Positions 34,530-43,272 of a stretch of DNA of 56,010 nucleotides are shown in pieces; position 1 is the stretch's first letter; each line of letters begins with the position of its first letter. The position numbers were made by a program, and so were the translations under genes. A model generated the notes under the pieces. That model was not told the DNA's origin. It saw only the letters and a program-made list of their open reading frames with translations, and did no database searches. Origin of the DNA: Ensifer sp. IC4062 (GTDB lineage Bacteria; Pseudomonadota; Alphaproteobacteria; Rhizobiales; Rhizobiaceae); assembly GCF_020193575.1 (NCBI RefSeq), contig NZ_JADYVD010000051.1, positions 1 through 56,010 of the forward strand, in the 5' to 3' direction.

Positions 34530-35309
34530 ATCTCTCTTTGGTTGCGGTGCCAACTCGCTGTCCGAAGTCGAGGGAACCGGAGTGGACGACAAGGATGATC
34601 GAGCCGTCCTCAGGCCGGCTGTCCTGGCGAATACGCCATCCACAACGTGATCGACATAGCCAAGTTCAACGAAGTGATTTCCGCCACCTATCGTACCGAG
34701 AATTGCATCACGGCGGTGCTCACTATTGATCTGCGCATAATCTGCAAAATCGGGATCGATGTGCTCGCATGCGAAAGCGCCATTGTCCGCATGGCGTTCA
34801 AGATCGGCCCACGCCCGCGAAAGATCCAGTTTGGCAAGCAGGCCCGTGCTTTTCCGCTGCAGGTTGTCGAGGAGCGCAGGTAATCCCTCGCGCAGAATCG
34901 CGTGCCGATCCAACCCCGTCAATGCGATATCGCGTCCACCCTGAAAGAAGAGATGCCGAAGATGATGGTCGAGCAGCGGCGTCGACAGCTGATCTGCCGT
35001 GACATCGTCGAGAACGACCATGCGCATCCCGCAACCGATGTCAGATCCAATCATGTGGGGAAGGACCGCGCCTTCCACGTCAGCTACAACGCCGACAGGT
35101 ACGGGCTTGCCTGGATGGAAGTCGGGGGTCGTGGCTACGGCGCGAAGTGAGGCATTCTTCTGGGCCATCGCGTCAGGTGTCGGCAAAGCGCTCGCGAGAT
35201 CTGCAAGTGAGTGCGAAAAAAACCTGTCCGGTTCGTCGTAGGCTACGACAGACCTGATGACATGCCCAGCAATGTTGCTGGTGCGGCCGATAAATGATGG
35301 CGCGTTCAT
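34530..35309 (-). pseudogene. rtcB: RtcB-family RNA ligase-like gene, frameshifted and truncated
   Basis: Starts at ATG 35309 behind GGAG. The first 230 residues match RtcB: PVPVGVVADVEGAVLPHMIG, SDIGCGMRMV with the metal-binding Cys, and ILGTIGGGNHFVELG with Asn/His of the active site. Near 34610-34622 the frame shifts. The other frame then reads PEDGSIILVVHSGSLDFG, the next RtcB block, before homology fades. The C-terminal third with the guanylated His is missing. In rhizobia this would be an accessory RtcB of unknown target; here it is inactive. Confidence 0.8.
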
Positions 35310-35683
35310 GTTGTTCTCCGTGAGTGCCTAAGTTCAGCAGCCGCGGCAATACGGAGTGCGGGTGCGTATGGCATGGGGAGAAGGAGAACACAATACCTCG
35401 ACTCAAGCGGTGGGCTTAGAATGCGGTCATCAGGTTTAAACAGCTCATTGGAGCGGAACTCCTCAGAAGGCTTATAAACGTCACATGACCTTCTTCGCTA
35501 CGCAATTGATCAGCGAGAGACCATGCGCCCGGACGCAGAGCCGCCGCCAATCCCCGAAGTGCGGACCAGCGACGGCGGAAAAGTTCCGCTTCCGCAAGGG
35601 TCAGCAGCAAGTTTCGCTTTGATGGACGCAAAGACAGCGCGAAACTGAAAGTGCCAGGCGACAATTTAGCGGGAGGATTGCGC
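35310..35683. other. Intergenic, no gene recognised
   Basis: Upstream of the VOC gene. A minus-strand frame contains LTLAEAELFRRRWS, faintly like a PIN-type toxin, but it has no start signal and no catalytic Asp pattern. I do not call it. Confidence 0.35.
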
Positions 35684-36109
35684 ATGAAGCCCCGGATATC
35701 CGTATTGACGCTTGGCGTCGCAGATCTTGAACGGTCTCTCGCTTTCTATCGTGACGGACTGGGACTGCGCACCCAAGGCATCGTGGGTCGCGAATTCGAG
35801 CATGGCGCCGTCGCGTTCTTTGATCTTTCGAACGATATCAAGCTTGCGATCTGGAATCAGGACGATTTGGCTCACGATAGCGGCCTGACGAAAGCGCCCG
35901 CCAGCAGCACATCGTTCTCGATCGGTCACAACGTCTCGCAACGAAGCAAGGTGGATGAAGTCATGGAACAGGCACGCGAAGCGGGCGCGGTCATCGTGAA
36001 GCCCGCCCAAGAGACATTCTACGGGGGATATGCGGGCTACTTCACCGATCCCGATGGCCATCTGTGGGAGGTCGTGTGGAATCCGGCCAATTTGCCGGAG
36101 GGGGACTGA
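35684..36109 (+). CDS. VOC (glyoxalase/dioxygenase fold) protein
   Basis: A 141-residue single VOC-fold protein. It has paired beta-alpha-beta modules: LTLGVADLERSLAFYRDGLG at the N-terminus and AGYFTDPDGHLWEVVWNP at the C-terminus. The Glu in the last motif is a usual metal ligand. ATG 35684 is preceded by GGGAGGA, so the longer frame to 35651 is not used. The lack of His in the first strand suggests a binding protein or a non-classical lyase rather than glyoxalase I. It sits between the RtcB remnant and an MFS exporter. Confidence 0.85.
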   Translation: MKPRISVLTLGVADLERSLAFYRDGLGLRTQGIVGREFEHGAVAFFDLSNDIKLAIWNQDDLAHDSGLTKAPASSTSFSIGHNVSQRSKVDEVMEQAREAGAVIVKPAQETFYGGYAGYFTDPDGHLWEVVWNPANLPEGD

Positions 36110-36487
36110 GTTGACGGCAACGGGTCGATTGCACACCTTCCTGTGCCGCGCAGGTCGTCTATTCTAAACCGCGCCGAGAGCGCCGGCGAAAACAGCCTGA
36201 CGAATCGGTGATGTCCTAAAACGGTTCTCAACGACGAGATCATTGCCTTGTACTCGACCTGTCTATTTGCTTGCGCTTCCAAACTGTGAATCGGGTAATA
36301 GGTGAGCCCGGACTCACAGTCCCCGCAGAGCGCGCGTCGTGCGCCACGGCGGCTGCGCTGCCCGCCTACCCAGATGATAGCCATCTTTTGTTGGTTCTTA
36401 GGATCGAACGCAGGTGGTCTCCTCGAAATTGCACTTGTCAATGAATGCAATTCAGGGAAATCTCCGCCGGCTTCCGGGAGGACGACC
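36110..36487. other. Promoter region of the DHA2 exporter
   Basis: No gene is seen. GAAATT at 36425-36430 and ATGCAATT at 36445-36452 resemble the half-sites of the 29-bp operators at 39128, 40286 and 43064, but spaced one base closer. This could be a weaker site of the same regulator. Confidence 0.35.
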
Positions 36488-38032
36488 ATGGCCGAGACTA
36501 TTCACACGCCTGAGCAGGCAGGCCGCCGCGAGTGGGTTGGCCTGTGCGTCCTGTCGATCGCATGCCTGGTCTACTCGATGGACCTGTCGGTGCTGTTCCT
36601 CGCTGTGCCCGCGATCGTCGCGGACCTCGATCCGTCCGCATCGCAGCTGCTGTGGATCAACGACATCTATGGCTTCATGGTCGCCGGCTTTCTCGTAACC
36701 ATGGGGACGCTGGGAGATCGGATCGGCCGCCGGCGGGTATTGCTGATGGGCGCTTTTGCGTTCGGCGTCGCGTCTGCCTTCGCGGCTTTCTCAAACACCG
36801 CGGGGCAACTCATTCTGGCAAGGGCTCTGCTAGGCATTGCCGGTGCGACGATCGCGCCATCCACGCTGTCGCTCATCGTCAATCTTTTCAAAAACGAGGC
36901 GGAGCGAAACAGGGCGATAGGCATCTGGGGCACGGCCTTTGCGCTGGGTGGCCTCGTCGGCCCGCTCATCGGCGGAATTCTGCTACAGTACTTCCACTGG
37001 GGATCGGTGTTTCTGATCAACGTACCGGTCATGCTCTTGCTTCTGGCCGTCGCCCCGTTTCTGTTGCCGGAATACAGGAATAACGATGCTGGCCGACTGG
37101 ACCTGCCGAGTGTGGTGCTTTCGCTTGCGACAGTTCTGCCGATCATCTACGGCGTCAAACATATGGCGGCCGACGGCTTTCAGCTTGCCCAACTCGTACC
37201 TATCGGTTTGGGGCTTCTGATCGGCGTTCTGTTTGTCCGGCGCCAGCGGCGCCTTGCCGACCCGTTGGTCGACCTCGCGCTCTTCCGGGTGCCGGCCTTC
37301 ACGGCATCGCTGATGGTAAACCTCGCCGGTGTCTTCTTCGTCTTTGGCGTCTTTCTGTTTCAGAACCTCTTCCTGCAGCTTGTGCTCGGCCTGTCGCCAC
37401 TGGAGGCTGCGCTTTGGTCTGCGCCATCGGCCTTCGTCTTCGCAGTGATGTCCTTCCAGGCCTATCGGTTCACCAATCGCTTCGGACCGGTTAGAACCGT
37501 GCTCGGCGGACTTTTGATCAATGCAGCGGGAGCCGCCGCCATGGCTGTCGCCGCTTACGCCGAAAGCCTTTTCGGAATCCTTGGCTCCAGCATGATCATC
37601 GGCTTCGGCTTCGTCCCTGTTGTTCTCACTACGACCGGCTTGATCGTGGGGACTGCACCGCCCGAACGCGCAGGCTCGGCTTCGGCGATATCGGAGACGA
37701 GCGCAGAATTTGGGGGCGCATTAGGCATCGCGGTGCTGGGCAGTTTGGCGACCCTGATCTATCGAATGGCGATGAACCGCGCCGACCTTAGCAGCCTCAA
37801 TCCCGTACAAGCCGAGGCTGTTTCTGCAACTCTTGCCGGCGCGGTCGAAACAGCTCAGACAATGCCGGCTTCGGCTTCAGCTGTCTGGCTGGATACGGCG
37901 AAAAGCGGCTTCTCGCTGGGCTTTGCCGTATGCTGCGTTATTGCGACGGTGACGCTCTTCCTTCTCGCGATCATCGCACGGCGGGTATATGCCACAGCCC
38001 ACATCCATGAGAGCACTTTGTCCCCTCATTAG
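36488..38032 (+). CDS. MFS multidrug exporter, DHA2 (14-TM) type
   Basis: A 514-residue inner-membrane drug:proton antiporter of the QacA/SmvA-like group. Visible motifs include DLSVLFLAVPAIVADL (motif D1), GTLGDRIGRRRVLLMG (motif A) and ALGGLVGPLIGGILL (motif C), with about 14 hydrophobic spans. ATG 36488 is preceded by GGGAGGACG. The long in-frame extension back to 36302 is not translated by any signal I can see. It is convergent with the LysR gene at 38210. Probable substrates are cationic or aromatic toxins. Confidence 0.93.
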   Translation: MAETIHTPEQAGRREWVGLCVLSIACLVYSMDLSVLFLAVPAIVADLDPSASQLLWINDIYGFMVAGFLVTMGTLGDRIGRRRVLLMGAFAFGVASAFAAFSNTAGQLILARALLGIAGATIAPSTLSLIVNLFKNEAERNRAIGIWGTAFALGGLVGPLIGGILLQYFHWGSVFLINVPVMLLLLAVAPFLLPEYRNNDAGRLDLPSVVLSLATVLPIIYGVKHMAADGFQLAQLVPIGLGLLIGVLFVRRQRRLADPLVDLALFRVPAFTASLMVNLAGVFFVFGVFLFQNLFLQLVLGLSPLEAALWSAPSAFVFAVMSFQAYRFTNRFGPVRTVLGGLLINAAGAAAMAVAAYAESLFGILGSSMIIGFGFVPVVLTTTGLIVGTAPPERAGSASAISETSAEFGGALGIAVLGSLATLIYRMAMNRADLSSLNPVQAEAVSATLAGAVETAQTMPASASAVWLDTAKSGFSLGFAVCCVIATVTLFLLAIIARRVYATAHIHESTLSPH

Positions 38033-38209
38033 GGCTCGCGTCCTCAACCGATCTGCATGCTCTGGCAAGGCTATCCTCGATCGTGCTGCGCCCTTGTCTA
38101 TGGCTTCTGTCGCAGACTCGCGCATCTGGATGGATCAGACCACCCTCGTCGTAACGCTCGGACTGGCAGGCACATCCATTGGTCGACCCACATGCCTCCT
38201 GCCTGTTAC

Positions 38210-39109
38210 CTAATCCAGCATCACCATGTGAGCGGGTATCTGCTCCTCGAAAAACTTGGAGAAGGAGGCGATCCGTGGGGGTAGCGCCTGATAGGGCGGA
38301 TAGAACAGGGTCAGCCAGAGATCCGGCGGTGCCCATCCCCTGAAGACGTGGACGAGACGTCCGCTGCGAATGTGCTCGGCGATGTTGAATCCTGGGAGCA
38401 AGGCCACCCCCGCGCCGTCGGCGGCCATGTCAGCAAGGACTTCGCCACTGTTGGCGCTGAACGCCCGACCAGCCGAGATCGCTATGCTCGAGCCGCCGTC
38501 GGACAGGACCCAGTTCTCACGCCGGCTCTCGCCGCTATAGGCGAGGCAGTCGTCCGGCTTCAGCTCGTTCGGGTGTTGCATATCGACGAAACGGCTCCCC
38601 GGAGCCGCTACCAGGATACGCGGCACGACCCGGATTTTTCTCCATATCGTGAACTTGTCCGATGGCTGCGAGGAGATGCGGATTGCGAGATCGTAGTCGT
38701 CATCGACGATGTTCACCAATCCATCCGACAATGAGATCTCGAAGCTCATCTTCGGATATTTTTCCTTGAACCCTGACAGGATCGGCGGCAGCACGACCTT
38801 GCCAAACCAGGTGGGTGCGCTGATCCGCAACCGCCCCTGATCAGCCTTGTGCGCGTTCATCACGTCACGCCTTGCATCCTCCAGCGTTTTCACCGCCGGC
38901 TGAATCTGCGCTGCGAAAATCGCGCCGTCGGTCGTGAGAGAAACTTGGCGGGTCGTGCGCACGAAAAGCTGCACGCCCAGCTCCGCCTCCAACGCCGCAA
39001 TCGCGCGCGTGACGGCGGCGGGGGTCATGTCGAGTTCGCGGGCAACTTGGGCAAAGTTCCGCTTTTCTGCGGCAAGGAGGAAGGTTCGAAGGGCTTTGTA
39101 GTCGTTCAT
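38210..39109 (-). CDS. LysR-type transcription regulator
   Basis: A 299-residue LTTR. The N-terminal winged helix spans about 1-60 (FAQVARELDMTPAAVTRAIA) and the effector-binding domain about 90-290 (RLRISAPTWFGKVVLPPILS, DYDLAIRISSQP). It is most like the subgroup that controls quinone or aromatic detoxification genes. It is divergent from the dioxygenase gene with an operator-like repeat (39128-39156) 19 bp upstream of its ATG. Similar sites precede two further genes downstream, so it probably controls that whole cluster and itself. Confidence 0.93.
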   Translation of the reverse strand: MNDYKALRTFLLAAEKRNFAQVARELDMTPAAVTRAIAALEAELGVQLFVRTTRQVSLTTDGAIFAAQIQPAVKTLEDARRDVMNAHKADQGRLRISAPTWFGKVVLPPILSGFKEKYPKMSFEISLSDGLVNIVDDDYDLAIRISSQPSDKFTIWRKIRVVPRILVAAPGSRFVDMQHPNELKPDDCLAYSGESRRENWVLSDGGSSIAISAGRAFSANSGEVLADMAADGAGVALLPGFNIAEHIRSGRLVHVFRGWAPPDLWLTLFYPPYQALPPRIASFSKFFEEQIPAHMVMLD

Positions 39110-39127
39110 ATAATTGTTTCATTTCTG

Positions 39128-39156
39128 GCAATTCACTAACAAGGAATATTGCAATT
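39128..39156. promoter_or_regulatory. 29-bp operator-like site 1
   Basis: Begins GCAATT and ends TGCAATT, 29 bp overall. By hand alignment it matches the site at 43064-43092 at 19 of 29 positions, with the outer half-sites conserved. It lies between the divergent LysR and dioxygenase genes, the standard place for an LTTR binding site. It probably binds the LysR protein encoded next to it. Confidence 0.65.
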
Positions 39157-39225
39157 AATCTGCTGAATCAATCGTCGTAAATTTTTGATCACAGACAAAT
39201 CAACCGCCGAATGAAAGGCACCGAA

Positions 39226-40158
39226 ATGATTAGGGATATCAAGGGACTGCATCACGTGACCTCGATGGCATCGGATGCGCGGCAGAACAATCGCTTCTTC
39301 ACAGAGACGCTGGGCTTACGACGCGTAAAGCAGACCGTCAACTTCGACGATCCGAGCGTGTATCACCTCTATTACGGTGATGAGAGCGGATCTGCTGGAA
39401 CGGTGATGACCTATTTTCCCTTCCAGAACATGATGCTTGGTAGGCCGGGCGTCGGCGAAGTGGGCGAGACGCAGTTCTCCGTTCCGAAGGATTCCCTGAA
39501 ATTCTGGCAGGATCGATTCATCGCGCAGGGTGTCGACGGTCTGGTAATGGACACCGTCTTCGGCGCAAGCCGTCTTCGCTTCAAGGGTCCGGATGGCGAC
39601 AGTCTCGCTCTGATCGAGTCCGCAGACGACGCTCGCGGTCCGTGGCTGGCGCAAGGAATTCCGAGTGATGCAGCCATTCGCGGTTTTGCCGGAGCTCGCT
39701 TAAGCCTGCATGATACCGCAGCGACGGAAGAACTGCTCGGCTTCATGGGCTACCAGCGTGCCGAAAAGGAGGGCGAAGTGACTCGCTTCATCATTCCCAA
39801 CGGTAACGGCGCGGACACGATCGATCTCGCGGCACTACCGAAGACGCCGTTTGCCCGGCAGGGTGCCGGGTCCGTGCACCATGTCGCGTTTGCCGTGGAC
39901 GACCGCGAGAAGCAGCTCGAAGTCCGCAAGGCACTGATGGATACGGGTTATCAGGTGACCCCGATCATCGACAGGGACTACTTCTGGGCGATCTACTTCC
40001 GCACGCCCGGCGGCGTACTCTTCGAGGTCGCCACGAACGAGCCGGGCTTTAACCGGGATGAAGACACGGCACATCTGGGTGAGACGCTCAAGCTGCCGAG
40101 CAGGTACGAGAACTTCCGGGATCAGATAGAAGCCAACCTCGTGCCACTTGCCGCTTGA
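39226..40158 (+). CDS. Ring-cleaving (MhqO-like) VOC dioxygenase
   Basis: About 310 residues with duplicated VOC modules, as in extradiol dioxygenases of the PcpA/MhqO group. Iron ligands are likely His in GLHHVTSMASD (about 7-17), His in GSVHHVAFAVDD (about 217-228), and Glu in LFEVATNEPGF (about 268-278). The start at ATG 39226 follows AAGG; an upstream ATG at 39211 is possible. Such enzymes open hydroquinone-type rings. It is divergent from the LysR regulator and is the first gene of the detoxification cluster. Confidence 0.9.
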   Translation: MIRDIKGLHHVTSMASDARQNNRFFTETLGLRRVKQTVNFDDPSVYHLYYGDESGSAGTVMTYFPFQNMMLGRPGVGEVGETQFSVPKDSLKFWQDRFIAQGVDGLVMDTVFGASRLRFKGPDGDSLALIESADDARGPWLAQGIPSDAAIRGFAGARLSLHDTAATEELLGFMGYQRAEKEGEVTRFIIPNGNGADTIDLAALPKTPFARQGAGSVHHVAFAVDDREKQLEVRKALMDTGYQVTPIIDRDYFWAIYFRTPGGVLFEVATNEPGFNRDEDTAHLGETLKLPSRYENFRDQIEANLVPLAA

Positions 40159-40188
40159 GCGGCGGATTCTGACATAGGCAAACACCGA

Positions 40189-40219
40189 AGCGCCGCGATC
40201 CGGAAGGATTCGCGGCGCT
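40189..40219 (+). terminator. Hairpin after dioxygenase gene
   Basis: AGCGCCGCGATCC and GGATTCGCGGCGCT form a long GC-rich hairpin with a GGAA-type turn, 30 bp after the dioxygenase stop. There is no T run, so rho-independent termination is likely but not certain. Confidence 0.5.
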
Positions 40220-40285
40220 CGGCATATGAGCGCCATGAGATGCCGTCAGCGCCGGACCAGACGCTCAGGCATTGTTGCGGTTTTC

Positions 40286-40314
40286 GTAATTCATTCGAAA
40301 TGTTTGTTACAATT
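40286..40314. promoter_or_regulatory. 29-bp operator-like site 2
   Basis: Matches the site at 43064-43092 at 23 of 29 positions, including the shared core ATTCGAAAT and the final CAATT. It lies 184 bp before the isochorismatase gene, in the promoter region after the dioxygenase hairpin. It is a probable target of the LysR regulator at 38210. Confidence 0.65.
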
Positions 40315-40497
40315 CCGCGCGTCGCGGCCGCCCTATAGGTTTGTTTTCAGCAGCCAAGACAACGAGTGAAAGCCTCTCCTAAAGGCGAGGGTGACACTCC
40401 AAGGATTGCAGGACGAGCGTCGAGACCCGTCGCCCGAATGATCGCTGCCGCCCATTCATGACCCCGCAGAAGCGGCTACAAACAAGAGGAACTGACC

Positions 40498-41187
40498 ATG
40501 TCCAAGCTCGAAGTCCTGACCCCGGCAAACAGCCAGCTCATCTTCATCGACCAGCAGCCGCAGATGGCCTTCGGCGTCCAGTCGATCGATCGCCAGACAC
40601 TGAAGAACAATGTCGTCGGCCTTGCCAAGGCGGCCAAGATCTTCAACATTCCGACCACGATCACTACCGTCGAAACCGAATCTTTTTCCGGCAACACTTT
40701 TCCGGAACTTCTGGCCGTCTACCCCGAGAACGACATTCTCGAGCGTACCTCTATGAATTCCTGGGACGACCAGAACGTCCGTGACGCGCTGGCGAAAAAT
40801 GCTGCGAACGGCCGCAAGAAGATCGTCGTCTCGGGTCTGTGGACCGAAGTCTGCAACACGACCTTCGCGCTTTCGGCTCTCCACGATGTTCCGGACTACG
40901 AGATTTACATGGTCGCCGATGCTTCTGGCGGCACCTCCGCGGACGCCCACAAGTACGCCATGGACCGCATGGTCCAGGCGGGCGTCGTCCCGGTGACCTG
41001 GCAGCAGGTGCTGCTCGAGTGGCAGCGCGATTGGGCCCACAAGGAAACCTATGATGCGGTCACCGCCCTGGTGAAGGAGCACTCGGGCGCCTACGGCATG
41101 GGCATCGACTACGCCTACACTATGGTTCATGGCGCGCAAGAGCGCGTCAAGCATGGGAAGCGCATCGGCCCGAACCCCGCCAACTAA
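40498..41187 (+). CDS. Isochorismatase-family hydrolase (YcaC-like)
   Basis: A 229-residue cysteine hydrolase. The catalytic Asp lies in LIFIDQQPQM, Lys in NGRKKIVVSG, and the nucleophile Cys in GLWTEVCNTTFAL (about 116-128). The family includes nicotinamidase and YcaC-like enzymes; its substrate here is unknown. Clear start at ATG 40498 after AAGAGGAAC. It is preceded by the operator-like site at 40286 and followed by a hairpin at 41201, so it is likely a single-gene unit of the LysR-linked cluster. Confidence 0.92.
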   Translation: MSKLEVLTPANSQLIFIDQQPQMAFGVQSIDRQTLKNNVVGLAKAAKIFNIPTTITTVETESFSGNTFPELLAVYPENDILERTSMNSWDDQNVRDALAKNAANGRKKIVVSGLWTEVCNTTFALSALHDVPDYEIYMVADASGGTSADAHKYAMDRMVQAGVVPVTWQQVLLEWQRDWAHKETYDAVTALVKEHSGAYGMGIDYAYTMVHGAQERVKHGKRIGPNPAN

Positions 41188-41200
41188 GCGCCTGCCTCAA

Positions 41201-41228
41201 ACCGCTCCGATTACCCCGTCGGAGCGGT
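41201..41228 (+). terminator. Hairpin after isochorismatase gene
   Basis: ACCGCTCCGA and TCGGAGCGGT are a perfect 10-bp inverted repeat with an 8-base loop, 14 bp after the stop. No T run follows because a DoxX remnant begins directly afterwards; a deletion may have removed the original downstream sequence. Confidence 0.6.
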
Positions 41229-41229
41229 C

Positions 41230-41421
41230 CTGCGCTGGGCTGGATCTTTGGCCCTTAGTGCTTTCACTCTTCTTGCAACCTTCATCGCCCTCCGTTTCTG
41301 GGAGATGGCGCTGGGCATGGATCGCATGATGGCGACCAGTGCCTTCTTCGAGCACCTCGGTCTCGCAGGCGCATTCGCTCTGGTTGCGGCATTTGATCTC
41401 AACAAGGGAGCAGGCAAATGA
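41230..41421 (+). pseudogene. DoxX C-terminal remnant
   Basis: An open frame without start codon or ribosome binding site reads AFTLLATFIALRFWEMALG and FFEHLGLAGAFALVAAFDL, the C-terminal membrane part of DoxX proteins. The N-terminal spans are missing, lost apparently at the terminator hairpin just before. Its stop overlaps the ATG of the MFS gene (ATGA at 41418-41421), so an intact ancestor would have been translationally coupled to that exporter. Confidence 0.7.
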
Positions 41422-43016
41422 CCGCTGCGAAATCCTCCGGGGGCAGCTTTGCTCCTCTCGCACAACCCGCGTTCGCAGTCCTCTGGACTGCCACGGTCCT
41501 CGGTAACACCGGAAGCTTCATGCGCGACGTCGCCAGCTCCTGGCTGATGACGGATCTCTCTGCCTCCCCGGCCGCCGTCGCCATGGTTCAGGCGGCTGGA
41601 ACCCTGCCCATCTTTCTGCTTGCAATTCCGGCCGGCGTGCTGACCGACATTCTCGATCGACGCAAGTTTCTGATCGCCGTCCAGTTATTGCTTGCATGCG
41701 TCAGTATCTCGCTGATGGTTCTCGCGCAGACCGGGATGCTTTCCGTGAGCGCCCTGATAGGCCTGACCTTCCTGGGCGGCGTTGGTGCGGCACTGATGGG
41801 GCCAACCTGGCAGGCGATCGTTCCTGAACTGGTCAAGCGCGAGGATGTCAAAAGCGCGGTGGCCCTCAACTCCCTCGGGATCAACATTGCGCGCTCTATC
41901 GGTCCTGCCGCAGGTGGCCTCCTTCTCGCAGCCTTCGGAGCAGGGATCACCTACGGAGCCGACGTTGCCAGCTATCTCGTCGTCATTGCCGCGCTTGTCT
42001 GGTGGCCACGCGCCAAGAAGGCGGATGACGCGCTGCAGGAGAACTTTTTCGGGGCATTCCGTGCCGGACTTCGTTATACCCGCTCCAGCCGTCCTCTCCA
42101 TGTCGTGTTGATACGTGCCGCCGTCTTCTTCGCCTTGGCCAGTGCTGTCTGGGCGCTGCTGCCGCTGGTTGCTCGCCAGCTCCTGGGCGGTGACGCGAGC
42201 TTCTACGGAATTCTGCTCGGCGCGGTCGGCGCCGGTGCAATAGGCGGAGCGCTTGTCATGCCCAGGTTGCGCGAGCGCCTGAGTGCTGACGGTCTGCTTC
42301 TGGTCGGCGCCCTCATCACCGTCTCTGTCATGGGAATCCTCTCCCTTGCTCCGCCAAAGTGGGTGGCAATCGTTGCCCTTCTCTTCCTCGGAGCCGCATG
42401 GATCACCGCCCTGACCACTCTCAACGGCGCAGCGCAGGCGGTCCTTCCTAACTGGGTGCGGGGTCGAGGCCTTGCCGTCTATCTTACCGTCTTCAACGGC
42501 GCGATGACGGCTGGAAACCTGGGCTGGGGTGCAGTCGGCGAGGCGGTGGGGATCAGGTCTACTTTGCTGATCGGAGCCGCAGGTCTTCTCGTTGCCGGGT
42601 TCATCATGCACCGGCTGAAGCTTCCAGCAGGCGATGCCGACATGGTGCCATCCAACCACTGGCCGGAACCACTCGTTGCCGAACCTGTCGCTCATGATCG
42701 CGGCCCAGTCCTGATCCTGATCGAATACAAGGTCGAGAAGCAGCACCGCAGTGCATTCCTGCACGCAATCGACGGCCTGTCCCACGAGCGTCGCCGTGAT
42801 GGTGCCTACGGATGGGGTCTCACGGAAGATTCGTCCGATCCAAAGAAGATCGTGGAGTGGTTCATGGTCGAATCCTGGGCGGAACACCTGCGGCAGCACA
42901 AGCGCGTCTCCAACGCCGACGCCGACCTGCAGGGCAAGGTGCTCGCCTATCACTCCGGGCCGGATAAGCCAGTCGTCCGCCACTTCCTGACCATCAATCG
43001 TCTTGGCACTGGGTAA
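41418..43016 (+). CDS. MFS exporter with C-terminal soluble domain (MFS_3 type)
   Basis: A 532-residue protein. Residues 1-405 form an EntS-like 12-span transporter (motif A PAGVLTDILDRRKFLI at about 71-86). Residues about 425-530 are a soluble ferredoxin-fold, ABM-like domain (VLILIEYKVEKQHRSAFLHA, GAYGWGLTEDSSDPKKIVEW). This layout is that of the transmembrane secretion effector (MFS_3) group. Starts at ATG 41418 with GGGAGC upstream, overlapping the DoxX remnant. Likely exports a small toxic compound in the same detoxification response. Confidence 0.9.
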   Translation: MTAAKSSGGSFAPLAQPAFAVLWTATVLGNTGSFMRDVASSWLMTDLSASPAAVAMVQAAGTLPIFLLAIPAGVLTDILDRRKFLIAVQLLLACVSISLMVLAQTGMLSVSALIGLTFLGGVGAALMGPTWQAIVPELVKREDVKSAVALNSLGINIARSIGPAAGGLLLAAFGAGITYGADVASYLVVIAALVWWPRAKKADDALQENFFGAFRAGLRYTRSSRPLHVVLIRAAVFFALASAVWALLPLVARQLLGGDASFYGILLGAVGAGAIGGALVMPRLRERLSADGLLLVGALITVSVMGILSLAPPKWVAIVALLFLGAAWITALTTLNGAAQAVLPNWVRGRGLAVYLTVFNGAMTAGNLGWGAVGEAVGIRSTLLIGAAGLLVAGFIMHRLKLPAGDADMVPSNHWPEPLVAEPVAHDRGPVLILIEYKVEKQHRSAFLHAIDGLSHERRRDGAYGWGLTEDSSDPKKIVEWFMVESWAEHLRQHKRVSNADADLQGKVLAYHSGPDKPVVRHFLTINRLGTG

Positions 43017-43063
43017 CGAACAGGGAGGCGGACCAGTACGACTCCCTGATAATTGCAGAAACG

Positions 43064-43092
43064 GCAATTAATTCGAAATCATTGCTGCAATT
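43064..43092. promoter_or_regulatory. 29-bp operator-like site 3
   Basis: GCAATT, then ATTCGAAAT in the centre, and TGCAATT at the right end, with the same 29-bp length as sites at 39128 and 40286. It lies about 180 bp before the ATG of the chloroperoxidase-like hydrolase. Confidence 0.65.
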
Positions 43093-43272
43093 GTTGGCCG
43101 GCGCGTTTCCCGACAATATGGATCCGTCAGAAGAACACCGGGGCCTTTGAGACAAAGCAACGATGATCCGCTTTCCGGAGTTGCCATAGCCGCCGCTTTC
43201 GCAATGCCCGCCTCCCTTTCCCTTGCAGCCGACGCTGCATCCACGGAACCCAATTCAGAAGGAAACAAGACC

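Noticed and set aside
41685..43067. 460-codon minus-strand open frame
   Set aside because: Antisense to the MFS_3 exporter, no ribosome binding site, low-complexity product.
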